A model generated the notes under the pieces. The model saw only the letters and a list, made by a program, of their open reading frames with translations. It was not told where the DNA came from and did not search any database. From Rostratula benghalensis (Eukaryota; Chordata; Aves; Charadriiformes; Rostratulidae), in contig VXAI01000015.1 in assembly GCA_013399305.1 (NCBI GenBank), positions 8,265,031-8,329,030 on the forward strand: a DNA stretch of 64,000 nt. The letters run 5' to 3'. This document shows positions 13,301-23,389 of this stretch, piece by piece. The position numbers and the translations under genes were made by a program. Within the stretch, counting starts at the first letter, position 1, and each line of letters opens with the position of its first letter.

Positions 13301-16300
13301 TAACTGTTACTTAATGTCTCCTAGAGATTTGTCTTTCCAGACAAGTAGCAACTACTTGCACTTGTGGAAACTCCACTCGTGCCTACAGAACATACTCCTG
13401 GACAGCAAGGGTTGGGTTTGGGACATACCTTCTGCCATTTGTGTTTTATTTTATACATCATCAAAGATTATGGCCTTCATACTTGGCAATATGTAGTACA
13501 GTCTAAAAAAAAAAAATACAGGAAGGAGTGCCTAAATTCAACTAAATGCTGTAGCTCTCCTATGTAGAGGGGCAGAGTGCATGAAGTGACCCATGAAGTG
13601 CTGGAACTTTAGAGAAAAACAGTAACTGTAGTTTAAAGCCCCACTAAAGGAGTCACACAGGGAGTCACAGCTATTGCTCTGACCTACAGGGTGTTATGTT
13701 TTCCATGTTCAATCCAGACTGAGGAAGAATCATGCAGTTATTTCCATTATCAGTGTTCTATACTCCAGGCCATTTCATCAGTTTTCTCAAGAAATAAGTC
13801 TGCAATTCTGTAGTTTCTAGGAAGAAAATTTGAAAAATCCTTGCACAAAATCAAATGGAACGTGCCCTGTAACTTCTGCAAGTAATTTTGGTTTTTCATG
13901 CTAAGGGTCGTCCTATGACGCTGGACCACTGTCTGCATCATTTCATCTCCTCTGAGTCTGTCAAGGATGTTGTGTGTGACAACTGCACTAAAGTATGTCA
14001 TTTCAATTTCTGGGAACCTCCTAGCTCTGTTTGAAGCCTGGGGAAAGAATTACAGTTTCAGTTCTCTGCTCCTTTCTTTTATTATATTTAAAATTGAGCT
14101 CACAGAGTATTTTGAAGCTTTATTTATTACTGAGATTACAAAATTTACAAGTGTTTTATTCTGTAATTACCAGGTATCATTTAGCTAATATTTGGCATAC
14201 TGGTTTTTTGTTGTTTTTGTTCTGGTATTCTATGCAGTATTTTGCAGCTGCCTGTGATTTGATGGTAGCACAGAGCCAAAGTGGCCTGTTTGAAACCCAA
14301 CAAAAATGGCACATGAACCCACATAGAGATGGGGCTTGTTCTGTCATTTCTGCTTGAGTTTTGGTTTAGAATGCTCATCTAGTAGGATACATTCTTAAGA
14401 AAATTCCTAGAAAACTTTAAGTACTGTACTAAGCATAGTTCTTCATAGCTCCTGTTGTCTGCAGTGTGCAGACCTGCACTATTATATGTGTGATCTGATA
14501 CAGCAGGCAATCAAATGGCTTGACCTTTTTTTCCCCTTTGATTTCAGATTCAGGCAAGAGGAACTCTGAATGGACAGAGCATAGAAAACCAGAGAACAAC
14601 ATTTGTTAAGCAATTAAAGTTAGGAAAGGTGAGGCAAGCTAACCCTCCAAATCTATTATTAAATCCTATTATACAGTATTTATTTTTTTTCTTGGATCTC
14701 TTTGCTTGGTGTCTGCTTTTTGGTGTTAGACTAATGTTTTAATTAAAAGAAGCTCATTTGCCAAATATTTATAGACACAATCAAACTCCCTAGCTTAATA
14801 AATATGAGTATTCTACTGTTATTCATCAAAACATTTAAATCTGAGTTTGGCTCAGTAGCATTTCAAATGTCTTGCATTAATTCTTGATTTCCTTGGTTAA
14901 GGGAAGTGATTCATAGGTAAAATGTTTGCAGGAGCTTTTGCAACTGCTTGTTTCAAAGAAATTAAGATGTTCTAAATACAGCTGGGTTTAAGTGAATATG
15001 GTGCTAAACACCAGGCATAGTTTATCTCAGAAGCTTTTACTATTTTTTTTACTCTGTAATCACAGAATGCAGGGGACAACCGGGCACTGCTCTGTAATTA
15101 AGAGACTTGGGTGCCATTAATAATAATGTGTAATTATTGCTAGAGGTTAACCCTGGCATGACTTTGAATGTCAGATATTTATAGCTATTTGACCTTTTTT
15201 CCCCTGGTATTGTCACTGTGTAGAGCTGTTACTATTAGCATATGCCTTATAACAACAAATTCCAACCCTCATTTCCACCTCACACATCAAAAAGCCAGGT
15301 GAGATTGACTTTTTAAGAGCGTTCCTGTATTTTTATTGAGTTTTCTTCCATTGGGAGAACACAATTCATGTCAGCTGTCTGTCCTACTGCCCAGTGAGCA
15401 CGCAGCAGTGGTGTTATGAGAAATCTCCAGAGATGTGAGTTAGTGGCATGTCCTAGGGATACTACTGCCAATAAACTCACGTGTAGGTGTAGTGGCACAT
15501 AGGGAAACGGTTCAATCATGTGGTTTTGACTCCTTTGCTATGGGGTATTTCTGAAGCTCCCTCAGTGTTTGTGTATCCATCTGCAAAGACTGAGCTGGTC
15601 AAACCAAGGTACTCCTCTGAAACGTCACGAACACGTACAGTTCAACGAGTTCCTGATCATGGACATCTACAAATATCGCATTCCTCTTCATAAATCAAGC
15701 CAGAATGAGCTGAATCAGAAAAACAATGAAGAGACAACACCTGGGACAAAGGATGGGAAAGCAGTAAAACCTTCAGGTACTTATTTTGGAAAGAAAATCT
15801 ATCAGGTATTTGTATGTTTCAGTGATAAAACATTCTAATCTGCAGAATGAACACAAGGGCAGCGCCTTCATTTGGATCTGTGCAAAGAGGACAAGTAGAA
15901 ATCCATTTCCCAGCAAGTATCAGGGTACCCCGTTCCAAGTTTACAGTTTGGTTTTGATAATTGAATTTGATCCTACTAAATATTAAAAAAAAAACCCCAC
16001 CCCAAACTTAAAAACAAACAAACAAAAAAGTCCCAGGTAATGCAGAACTGGAATGTGTTAGGTTCGAAGGATGGAGGAATGCTGAATTTGAGAAGTCCAA
16101 GGGGTTATTTTGTGAGTGAAATCTTCTGAGGCTTCAGGGCAAGCATAGAAAGAATGCTGGGGATGATGACTTCTTAAAAAAAACAATTCGAAAATGGAGC
16201 TGTGGTAGGTGTGTCATTCAGGCAGGTCACTACCCATGTAGCTGGGATTTTGTAAACAGGGTCATTTCCATATTTGTGTATCATAAAAACAGTTACCACT

Positions 16301-17928
16301 GTCCTTGGATACAATACTCCTGCATCTCTTAAGGGGTTGTAACATGTAATGAACTAAAATAAGTAAAATCCCTTCACATTCTGTGACGAAAGATACTGCA
16401 GGAACAGGAGCACTGTTATTAGCAATACTAATATCAGCATTTGAGTTCCATTATTGAATGTCTTCTCTCTCTTGCCAGATGCAGAACAGCTGTCTGGTCC
16501 TAAACCACTCTTTCTGAATGGTGCCTGCTCCTCTTCATTTTTAATGTCCTCAGGAACTTTTCCACTTGCTGCATTCCCTGAGTGCAGGTAAGCTAGAGAT
16601 TTGTATCCTATCTTCTAATTTCTATCCCTTCCAATGATGTCTCCCTCTTTTCTTTCTTTACAATGAGGCTGCATCGTCACAAGATTTAGCATCCACCCTA
16701 GCTCCTGTGCAGAAACATTTGGCATTTCTCTTTAGTGGTTGTCTTTGGCTCTGTTTCCCTCCTAGAAAAGGGAGTACAGCATACTACAACCAGAACTCTT
16801 AATCTCCTTTCTCTGGTTCCTGGTGCAGTAAATCATCCTTCTGAATAGCCAGAATCTTATTCTTGCTGTCTTCTCCTACCCCTTCCTTTCATTTTTCCTC
16901 TTACTGTGATTTTAAAGCTATTGCAGGAAAGCCATAAATCTCTTAGGTAGTTGGTTTTTTTAAAAAAAACATTGTATTTAACAAGCTTGATTTGAGTTGC
17001 AACTGCTATGCTGTATTTAGTAGATCAGCTTTGATACCTCTCATAACCTGTTTTCTTGGCCTTTGAGAATGTTCACTTATTTTCATGCCAGTTCTGTACC
17101 ACTTCTACCTGCCACTCTGTATTTTCCCCACATGGAAGACAATTCCCACAATTGCTGTGTGAAATAACAAGTGTTTTGTGCCAAATATTTGCTACGAAGG
17201 CAGTTGTAGAGCAAGTCCTCCAAACTCTGTCCACTGTTACCTGTGGGTTATCTCCTGCAGTTTTACCTCTTTTCAGGTAAAAGCTCGTTCTGCTAGAATA
17301 GCTTTTTTCTTTCCAGTGCTTTAAGAACTAAATACTGGCACATTGGCAGGTTTGATGGAACGTGCTGTTGCAAGATTCAGTCAGTCACGCTGCACAAAAG
17401 GTAGTAGCCCTCCGTAGCATAACCTTTCAAAATCAGTGGTTCAGTTTTCTCAAGAACAGAATAAAGCAGCGCCGCGGTGAAGACTTGGCCGACTGAGAAG
17501 GAATTGCAAGGCAGTGCCTCTTATGGAGCCATCTCTTTGCTCTACAAAGAAATCACAGCTGAAGAGAAGGCACGTGGGGCTGCTGCTGGCGTGTGCGTGC
17601 TCCCCACGAGCTGCTGACCCTCCCTTTTTTTTTTTTTTTTTTTTTCCCTCCTTTGTCCTTCAGTTCCCCCGTGTACCTTTACCGCCTGATGGCAGTGGTA
17701 GTGCATCACGGAGACATGCATTCTGGCCACTTTGTGACTTACCGCCGCTCCCCACCTTCTCCCAGGAGCCCCCTCTCTGTCAGCAGCCAGTGGCTGTGGA
17801 TTTCGGACGACGCCGTGCGCAGAGCCAGTTTGCAGGAGGTCCTTTCTTCTAGCGCTTACTTGCTCTTTTACGAGCGCGTTCGCTCGAGGGCACAGCACCA
17901 AAGCTTGGAGTCGAGGGCTGAAGAGTGA
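7304..17928 (+). CDS. USP30: USP30, mitochondrial outer-membrane ubiquitin carboxyl-terminal hydrolase 30
   Basis: USP30 removes ubiquitin from mitochondrial outer-membrane proteins and so opposes Parkin-driven mitophagy. Thirteen coding exons total 511 aa (human 517): 7304-7383, 7563-7672, 8560-8742, 9980-10083, 10801-10899, 11633-11675, 11943-12037, 12759-12818, 13906-13992, 14548-14628, 15557-15776, 16479-16587, 17664-17928 (stop TGA). A Gly/Ala-rich membrane anchor lies at about residues 36-53 and is followed by a basic RKRRRK patch. The Cys box LGNTCFMNSL carries nucleophile Cys76. CxxC pairs Cys232/235 and Cys282/285 would bind zinc. The His box GDMHSGHFVTY has His446. Ser471 in WLWISDD takes the third triad place, the USP30-specific Cys-His-Ser arrangement (human C77/H452/S477). 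The start was chosen because it precedes the conserved RYKVMKNWG segment in frame with a CpG-island exon. Confidence 0.97.
7672..7719. repeat. Tetranucleotide microsatellite (GGTC/AGTC)n overlapping the USP30 exon 2 donor
   Basis: Twelve 4-bp units: four GGTC, five AGTC, then GGTC, GGTT and GGTA. The first unit contains the last base of USP30 exon 2 (7672) and its GT donor (7673-7674). The donor thus reads GTCGGT, which is weak, while later units offer GTCAGT. Confidence 0.95.
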
Positions 17929-18492
17929 TCGAGAGAAGGCAGGAGGAGGACAAAAACTGACAGAATTCCTCTGATGAGATCGACCTTGCACCTCCTGTTA
18001 ATGCAAATAACCCACCGCAGGCCCTTTAATTTTCCCCTCCCTCTATGGCAGCGGCTGGGAGTTGTGTTTTGTACCAAAATGACGCTACCCAAAGTTGGTC
18101 TGCTGGTGTGGCGCAGTCCAAGGTGGATCTGTGTGTAGAGGAGCAGTTGTTCTGTTAGGCAGTAATTTTGTCAACATCACAGAGGTTTCAAACAGACTCC
18201 CCCAAGGCTGTGTTCCGTCTTCTGACGCGTGTGTAAGTTCTGAGAGGGAGATGTTTAATCCCGTGCATTTCACCGCAGACATTTCTGAACAGGGGAGCCC
18301 CAGAAGCACTTGATGGGAAGCTGCTGTTATCAAAGGCAATGATTTAAGAAACAAAGTGCCTTGAGCTTATCTGAACATCTACCTTACCGTCGTCTGAGTC
18401 CGCTGCACGTCGGTTGCCTTCTGAGGGATGTCTCCAGAGGATGGGCTGAACTGCTAACGGCATGGGATGTCTCTTGATACCCCAGCTCATTT

Positions 18493-18498
18493 AATAAA
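18493..18498 (+). terminator. USP30: Candidate proximal poly(A) signal of USP30
   Basis: AATAAA 565 bp after the USP30 stop codon. A second candidate lies at 20628-20633. Which one is used cannot be told from sequence. Confidence 0.5.
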
Positions 18499-21400
18499 GG
18501 CAGGCACCTCTACATAACACACATGATCCAAAAAAGCAACTTCCTTCTTCACATCATTTTTCTAATGGCTTACTTCTTTATACATCGCAGAAGGACTTCT
18601 GCTGATTCAAAGTGTGGTTTCCTTTTTCCAGGAGAAAAGATGTGGTTTTTAATCTATTAGAAGCCGAGACCCTGATTTATTGCTCTGTATATTTGGAATA
18701 TAGCTGAAGTCAAGAGACAGAAGTGATTGCTAGCAATCAGTATTGTAATTTCCTTTGTCACTATGAAGCTGTTGACTACGGTTGCTTGTAGTATCGACTA
18801 CAACTTTTAATGCTGTGATTTCAAGGCTACTGTAATTGCTGTTCTAGACTTACCCTTCCTATTTTAATGCTGACAACTGCCATTTCTCATCATCAACCAT
18901 TCAGATACACGCTGTCTGGCTTCCAGCTGAGCTTTAGAGCTTGTGCCGGTTGTGATTGTGAGCTGAGATGTACAGCAACCCCAGCACCCTTGTGAAGTTA
19001 GCCTATGTAGGGCTGCAGCAGGACCAGTGGGCTTTTGTGTGTCCTGTGAAACAGTCTGAAAGGAACAGTGTCACTGCGTTAGATACAGATCGCCGTATGA
19101 ACAGAAGTAAGGGGTACTTTGCTGCTCTGGATTGTTTGTCGTGGTAAAAAAGAAAAAAAAAAAAACCCAAACCTCAAAGCACAGAAGGGAAAAGCAGCAA
19201 AAAAATCCTTTTGACTGTTTTGAAATTACCAGGAATTAAAGGATGTAGGGTATTTTTAGCTCTTTTCTATCAGACAAGCTTTTTCAGTGTAAAACAGAGA
19301 CTAAGTTTTCAAATGGTAACAATTTGTACCTCATGTATTCATACTGCTGCCCAAAGCTCATAGACATCGAGAGTTCCTTAAACAGGAGGCTCTAAACCAG
19401 CCACACCAGGAGTGGTAATGGATGTATATGCAAAACTATTTACACAAGTCATCATTCCAGAGTATGGATCACGATTCCTGCTCCAAATAATGCTCATAGT
19501 ACATAAAATAAGTCTTCATAAATCCACTTATGTACTTGTTCCTTGAAGTCTCCCTGTCTGCTGGGCTACCAGCAGCACGGCGTTAATATTTCTATTTTAA
19601 GTTATGGAAAAAACAAGAAAAAACAAACAATCTAGAAGGATGCAAAATGCCAAAAATGCCCTGGCCATTGAAGTGAGACCTAAGGGACTGGCAGAAGGTG
19701 AGAGCCCTTGGTTCTGGGCAGCGTGGGTGTGCAGCAGGCGCTCTGTGAAGTTGTGCTGGGTGTCATCTAAAGAACTTCATGCAAAGCATCTGGCTCCAGC
19801 AGGGCTACCCTTTGTACCTCAGAACTTTGAAACATTTCCACTGCCAGCAACATATATTCTGCCATGCCTATTCTCAATAGGGTCTCCTTAGAATTTTTAA
19901 CTGAATTTTTGAGAAGTTAACCTGAATGGGACACTTTGTTTCAGAAGCAGTAATGCTGGAGGTGGGTCAGAACACGCACACACGATGGACTAAGATTTAT
20001 CAGCTTGCAGACAGGGGTGTAAAGCCACATATTTCTGGGTTTCTTTTGCATAGAGCTGCTTTCCAGCAGGGGCCAGTTTGATGAGAATGAACATGACACT
20101 GATAAAACTGTTCTGTTTCACTCAGCTGCAGATTTAGTCTGAAAACTTCCTCGTGGGCTATAAAGATGAGGGTTGAGTGGTCAGCATTTGCTCTAGCTTT
20201 CACCCGTAGGAAGGAGTAGACAGACTTGGCTTAGCCCCTTGGTGTGAGGAAGGACCCAAAGTGTCTGCACCTCGGTCCTGGCCCTGGGCTGTGCTAGATG
20301 CTTCCAGCCTGCTGTGAGCACCAGAAGCCTCTGCAGATGTTCTCCACCCAACCCTCACCTTTCAAAGTCATTGGGCTCTGCACAGGCATAGGAGGCTCAT
20401 CAAATGCTGTTACTTACAAGCTTGCCATGGTGGAGAAGGTGTTAATAAAATGTAAATGGTTAAAAAAACCCATCAGAATATTCCTCCGTGATGACATCCG
20501 TGTGTCTGGATTATTCTTGTCTTAATTTCTGCATTATTTAAAAAATGAAGATCTTGTAGTCAAATCACTGCACTACTGTTTGAAGTTGCTTTTTCACTTC
20601 AGGGTATTTTTGTAACTGTACAGTAGCAATAAAAGAACAAACTTATTAGAAAAATTAGCTGTTGACGTGTGGATATGTCTCAAAAGAAAAGACCCATAGA
20701 TAAACCAAAGCAGATTTGATAAATTTGATAGAAGCAGCACTTCACATTCCCTGGGTGAGCAGCATTTAGGCAGGGGCAATTCACAATATACAGAGGATTT
20801 TCTGGTAGCAGCAGAGGATGGGAAGTACTAACTCCAAATTATCTAAACACTGTCCTAATGGACCTACTGCTGGAGGACAGAGCCCATCGCTAATTCAGGT
20901 GCTTGTAGCCTGGTTACACAGGGATCAGTTCATTTCTCACTCTGTGCTTACCAGTGCTTTCTTCCTGGAGGCCTGTTGGTGACTTCAGGCTTTCCTCATT
21001 TCAGCAGGATTCAGTGCCAGCATGGAAGGTGATGGCTTTCAGGTAGTCTGAATGGAACCCCTAGAGATGATTATTTAGAAAAACAGACATTCTCAGAAGT
21101 TGTGACCTTTCACACTCCATCATCTATATAAATGGTCCAACCCAGTCTTTCCCCAAAAGGCCACTTTGTGTTCCTTGGTTTCTGTACAAAGGACCTGAGG
21201 AAGAAGAGGCCCTCTCCCTGCGTGGTACCACCTCATGCTTCCTCTGGTCCTACCCCTGACCAAAAGAACCCAGTCTCCCCCATAAGCAGCAGCAGAATAT
21301 AAGCAGGCAGAAGTCATAGTGGCTGTAAAACATGCAGCCAGTTGTGCTGCACTCGCTATATTCATACATCAGTGCTCCTCTTCTTCGTGTCAATCTCATC

Positions 21401-21697
21401 TGTATTTTATTTTTTAAAAACAAAGCACACCACAGCTCACAGAGCATACACAAAAGTGTCACCTGTTGAACAGCATCAGCTCCTCTACATCTTGTACACT
21501 ACAGTTATTTACAAACTCCTTCACCGCTATCTGCAGGATATAGAGTATTTTGATCTATTTGGAAAACTGGCTAGATGGAGAACAAACTTCCTCCTGAGCA
21601 AGAGCATTAGTCATTTAAAATATGTATCAGCAGGAGTACAGCAGCATTTCACAGAAGGAAAGTGAAATCTTGACATTTAAGGTCAGTAGTCACAGTC
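18499..21697. other. USP30 3' UTR / intergenic DNA, no gene seen
   Basis: No coding exon, structural RNA or recognisable transposon was found. The small reading frames (for example 19604-19891 and 21342-21665) lack family resemblance. Part of this stretch is probably USP30 3' UTR. Confidence 0.55.
20628..20633 (+). terminator. USP30: Candidate distal poly(A) signal of USP30
   Basis: AATAAA about 2.7 kb after the USP30 stop. Use of this site would give a long 3' UTR that ends about 1.1 kb short of the convergent ALKBH2 3' end. Confidence 0.35.
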
Positions 21698-21703
21698 TTT
21701 ATT
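21698..21703 (-). terminator. ALKBH2: Poly(A) signal of ALKBH2
   Basis: AATAAA on the minus strand (TTTATT on plus), 160 bp beyond the ALKBH2 stop codon. It is the first such signal, implying a short 3' UTR. Confidence 0.7.
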
Positions 21704-21864
21704 AGCAAATTACTACGTACACCATCTTCTCCCCTGGTTTAACTTGCTCATCTGGTACCTGGGATCATCAAGGTCAGTGTCTGAATGAGAAATTGCCAGT
21801 TATGTCAGGGAAGAAAGCTCCCGTTTTCGGAGTCAAAACCCCAGGTGCTTGATTGCTGTGGAAC

Positions 21865-23091
21865 TCACTTCCTGGCTACGGTCCTCACTTTCCGAAAGGT
21901 GAGGTTGATTCTTGGGGCCAGTGTTCTCCTGCGGATGGGCAGGCTGTGGTACCAATGCAGGTTGGTGGGGTACTTCATCACCAGGAGGCTGCCGTGGGCC
22001 AGCTGCAGTTTGATGGGCTCAATGCGGCGCCTTGCGTTTTTCCCTCTGGACTCACGGTGCCTGAAAACAAAGTCCCTGCAGGCTCCAAAGGACACAGAGG
22101 CAATAGGACTGCGCGGCACCAGTTCCCTCTCATCATCTCGATGTTCACCCATGTGGTCCCCACCGTCTTTGTATCTGTGCACAGAACAAGATTCATTAGT
22201 TCTTCTACCGATCCAATTAAACGAACGTACATATAACTCTGTCAAGAGGTGTTGAACAAGCAATTTTTTTTTATTTTTTTTCATTTGACCGAGTTGCTTG
22301 ATGCGATTGGAAATCAAGACATACCTGTTAATAAGAACAAAATTAAAAGTATGGCCAGTGTCCAAAGCGATGCGGTCTCTGATGCGGTTGAGAACTGGGG
22401 TCCACGGCTTAGGAGAAAAGGTAACGCCTGAGTAAGTGTACGTTAACTCGGGGTCCCCGTAGGTGACCTGCTTCCTTGGGACGTGGTGCCATTTGCCAAA
22501 CACGTGCAATTTCGTCATTTCACCTATTTAAACAGGAGATGAGAAGGATCAAAACCAACGCCGTTACTACCTTCGCAGTTCGCAGCCTCAACAATCTCCT
22601 TGATGGGAGCTTTTCTGTGACTCCCCAGTGGAACAACAGAAAAAGAGGATGCTGATGACAACCTTTGGGTTGTGTTCACGTGTTTCTGCCCCGATAAAGT
22701 AGTTAACCCCCTAAGTAACAACCCCCTGTCACCCTTCCAGGGCTACCTGTGTTCTTTGCAAACGTTAAAAGGTGAGTGAAGCCGCTTCTCGCACACTTCA
22801 AGCTAAACAAAACTAACCCTTGGGGATCTCCCTGGGCCGGACGACACTTCACCGGGCTGGAAGCCGGGCCCCGCGGAGGCCCTTACCTTCGAAGTATTCC
22901 ACCTCCTCCTCCAGCCGCTGGAAGATCTCGTCAGCCTCGGCCTTGCCGAAGAGGAGCCGGTAATCGCAGTTCAGGCCCTCGGCGCGGATCTCCTGCCAGG
23001 GGGACTGCCCTGAGGCGGCCTCCGCCGGTCGCGGCCTCTTCCCGCCACCCCCCGCCTCGCCGGGGGGGCGTTTCACCACGTACCTGTCCAT
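21865..23091 (-). CDS. ALKBH2: ALKBH2, DNA oxidative demethylase (AlkB homolog 2)
   Basis: Fe(II)/2-oxoglutarate dioxygenase that directly repairs 1-methyladenine and 3-methylcytosine in duplex DNA in the nucleus. Three coding exons give 237 aa: 23091-22887, 22523-22325, 22174-21865 (stop TGA at 21867-21865). Iron ligands are His146 and Asp148 (HRD) and His211 (HSLP). Arg223 and Arg229 match the 2-oxoglutarate-binding arginines (human R248, R254). The VFG wedge at 76-78, which replaces the flipped-out base, is intact. The N-terminal MDRYVVK keeps an APIM-type PCNA-binding motif. The protein is about 24 residues shorter than human, all in the variable N-terminal linker. Intron 2 (22324-22175) is exactly 150 bp and has no stop in frame. 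The gene is divergent from UNG. Confidence 0.96.
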
Positions 23092-23389
23092 CGGCGTCCG
23101 CTCAGAGGCACCGACAGCGGCGGGGGCACCCCCTTCAGCGCGGTCGCCGCCTCCTCCCGGTAACAGCGGGACCCCCTCAGCCACCACGGGAAGGAGGGGG
23201 GGGGGGGAGAAGGCGGCGAACGCGCATGCGCGAGCCCGTGCCCACCCTCCCTCCCTCCGGGGGCGGCGAGCCCCGCCCACGCGCACGCGCGCGCATTTGG
23301 CGCCAAATCGCCGCTCTCGTCGCCTGCCCTGCCCGGTGGCGGATCGCTGCCGCCCCTCACGGCTGCCCCGCGCCCGCCCCGCCGCTGCC
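23092..23389. promoter_or_regulatory. Bidirectional ALKBH2/UNG CpG-island promoter
   Basis: Only 298 bp separate the start codons of ALKBH2 (minus) and nuclear UNG (plus). The segment is extremely GC- and CpG-rich with no TATA box, as expected of a shared divergent promoter. An E2F-like palindrome lies at 23296-23307. CGCATGCGCGA near 23221-23231 resembles an NRF-1 site (consensus GCGCATGCGC). Regulatory roles are inferred from motifs and arrangement. Confidence 0.8.
23296..23307. promoter_or_regulatory. Palindromic E2F-type element TTTGGCGCCAAA
   Basis: A perfect 12-bp palindrome, 14 bp counting the flanking A and T. It matches the E2F core TTTSGCGC on both strands, 83 bp from the nuclear UNG ATG and 205 bp from the ALKBH2 ATG. 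Nuclear UNG is known to rise at the G1/S transition, which fits E2F control. Confidence 0.75.

Noticed and set aside
21865..22518. Single-exon 217-codon gene reading
   Set aside because: It is ALKBH2 exons 2 and 3 joined by the open 150-bp intron. The intervening segment is not found in ALKBH2 relatives and has proper splice sites.
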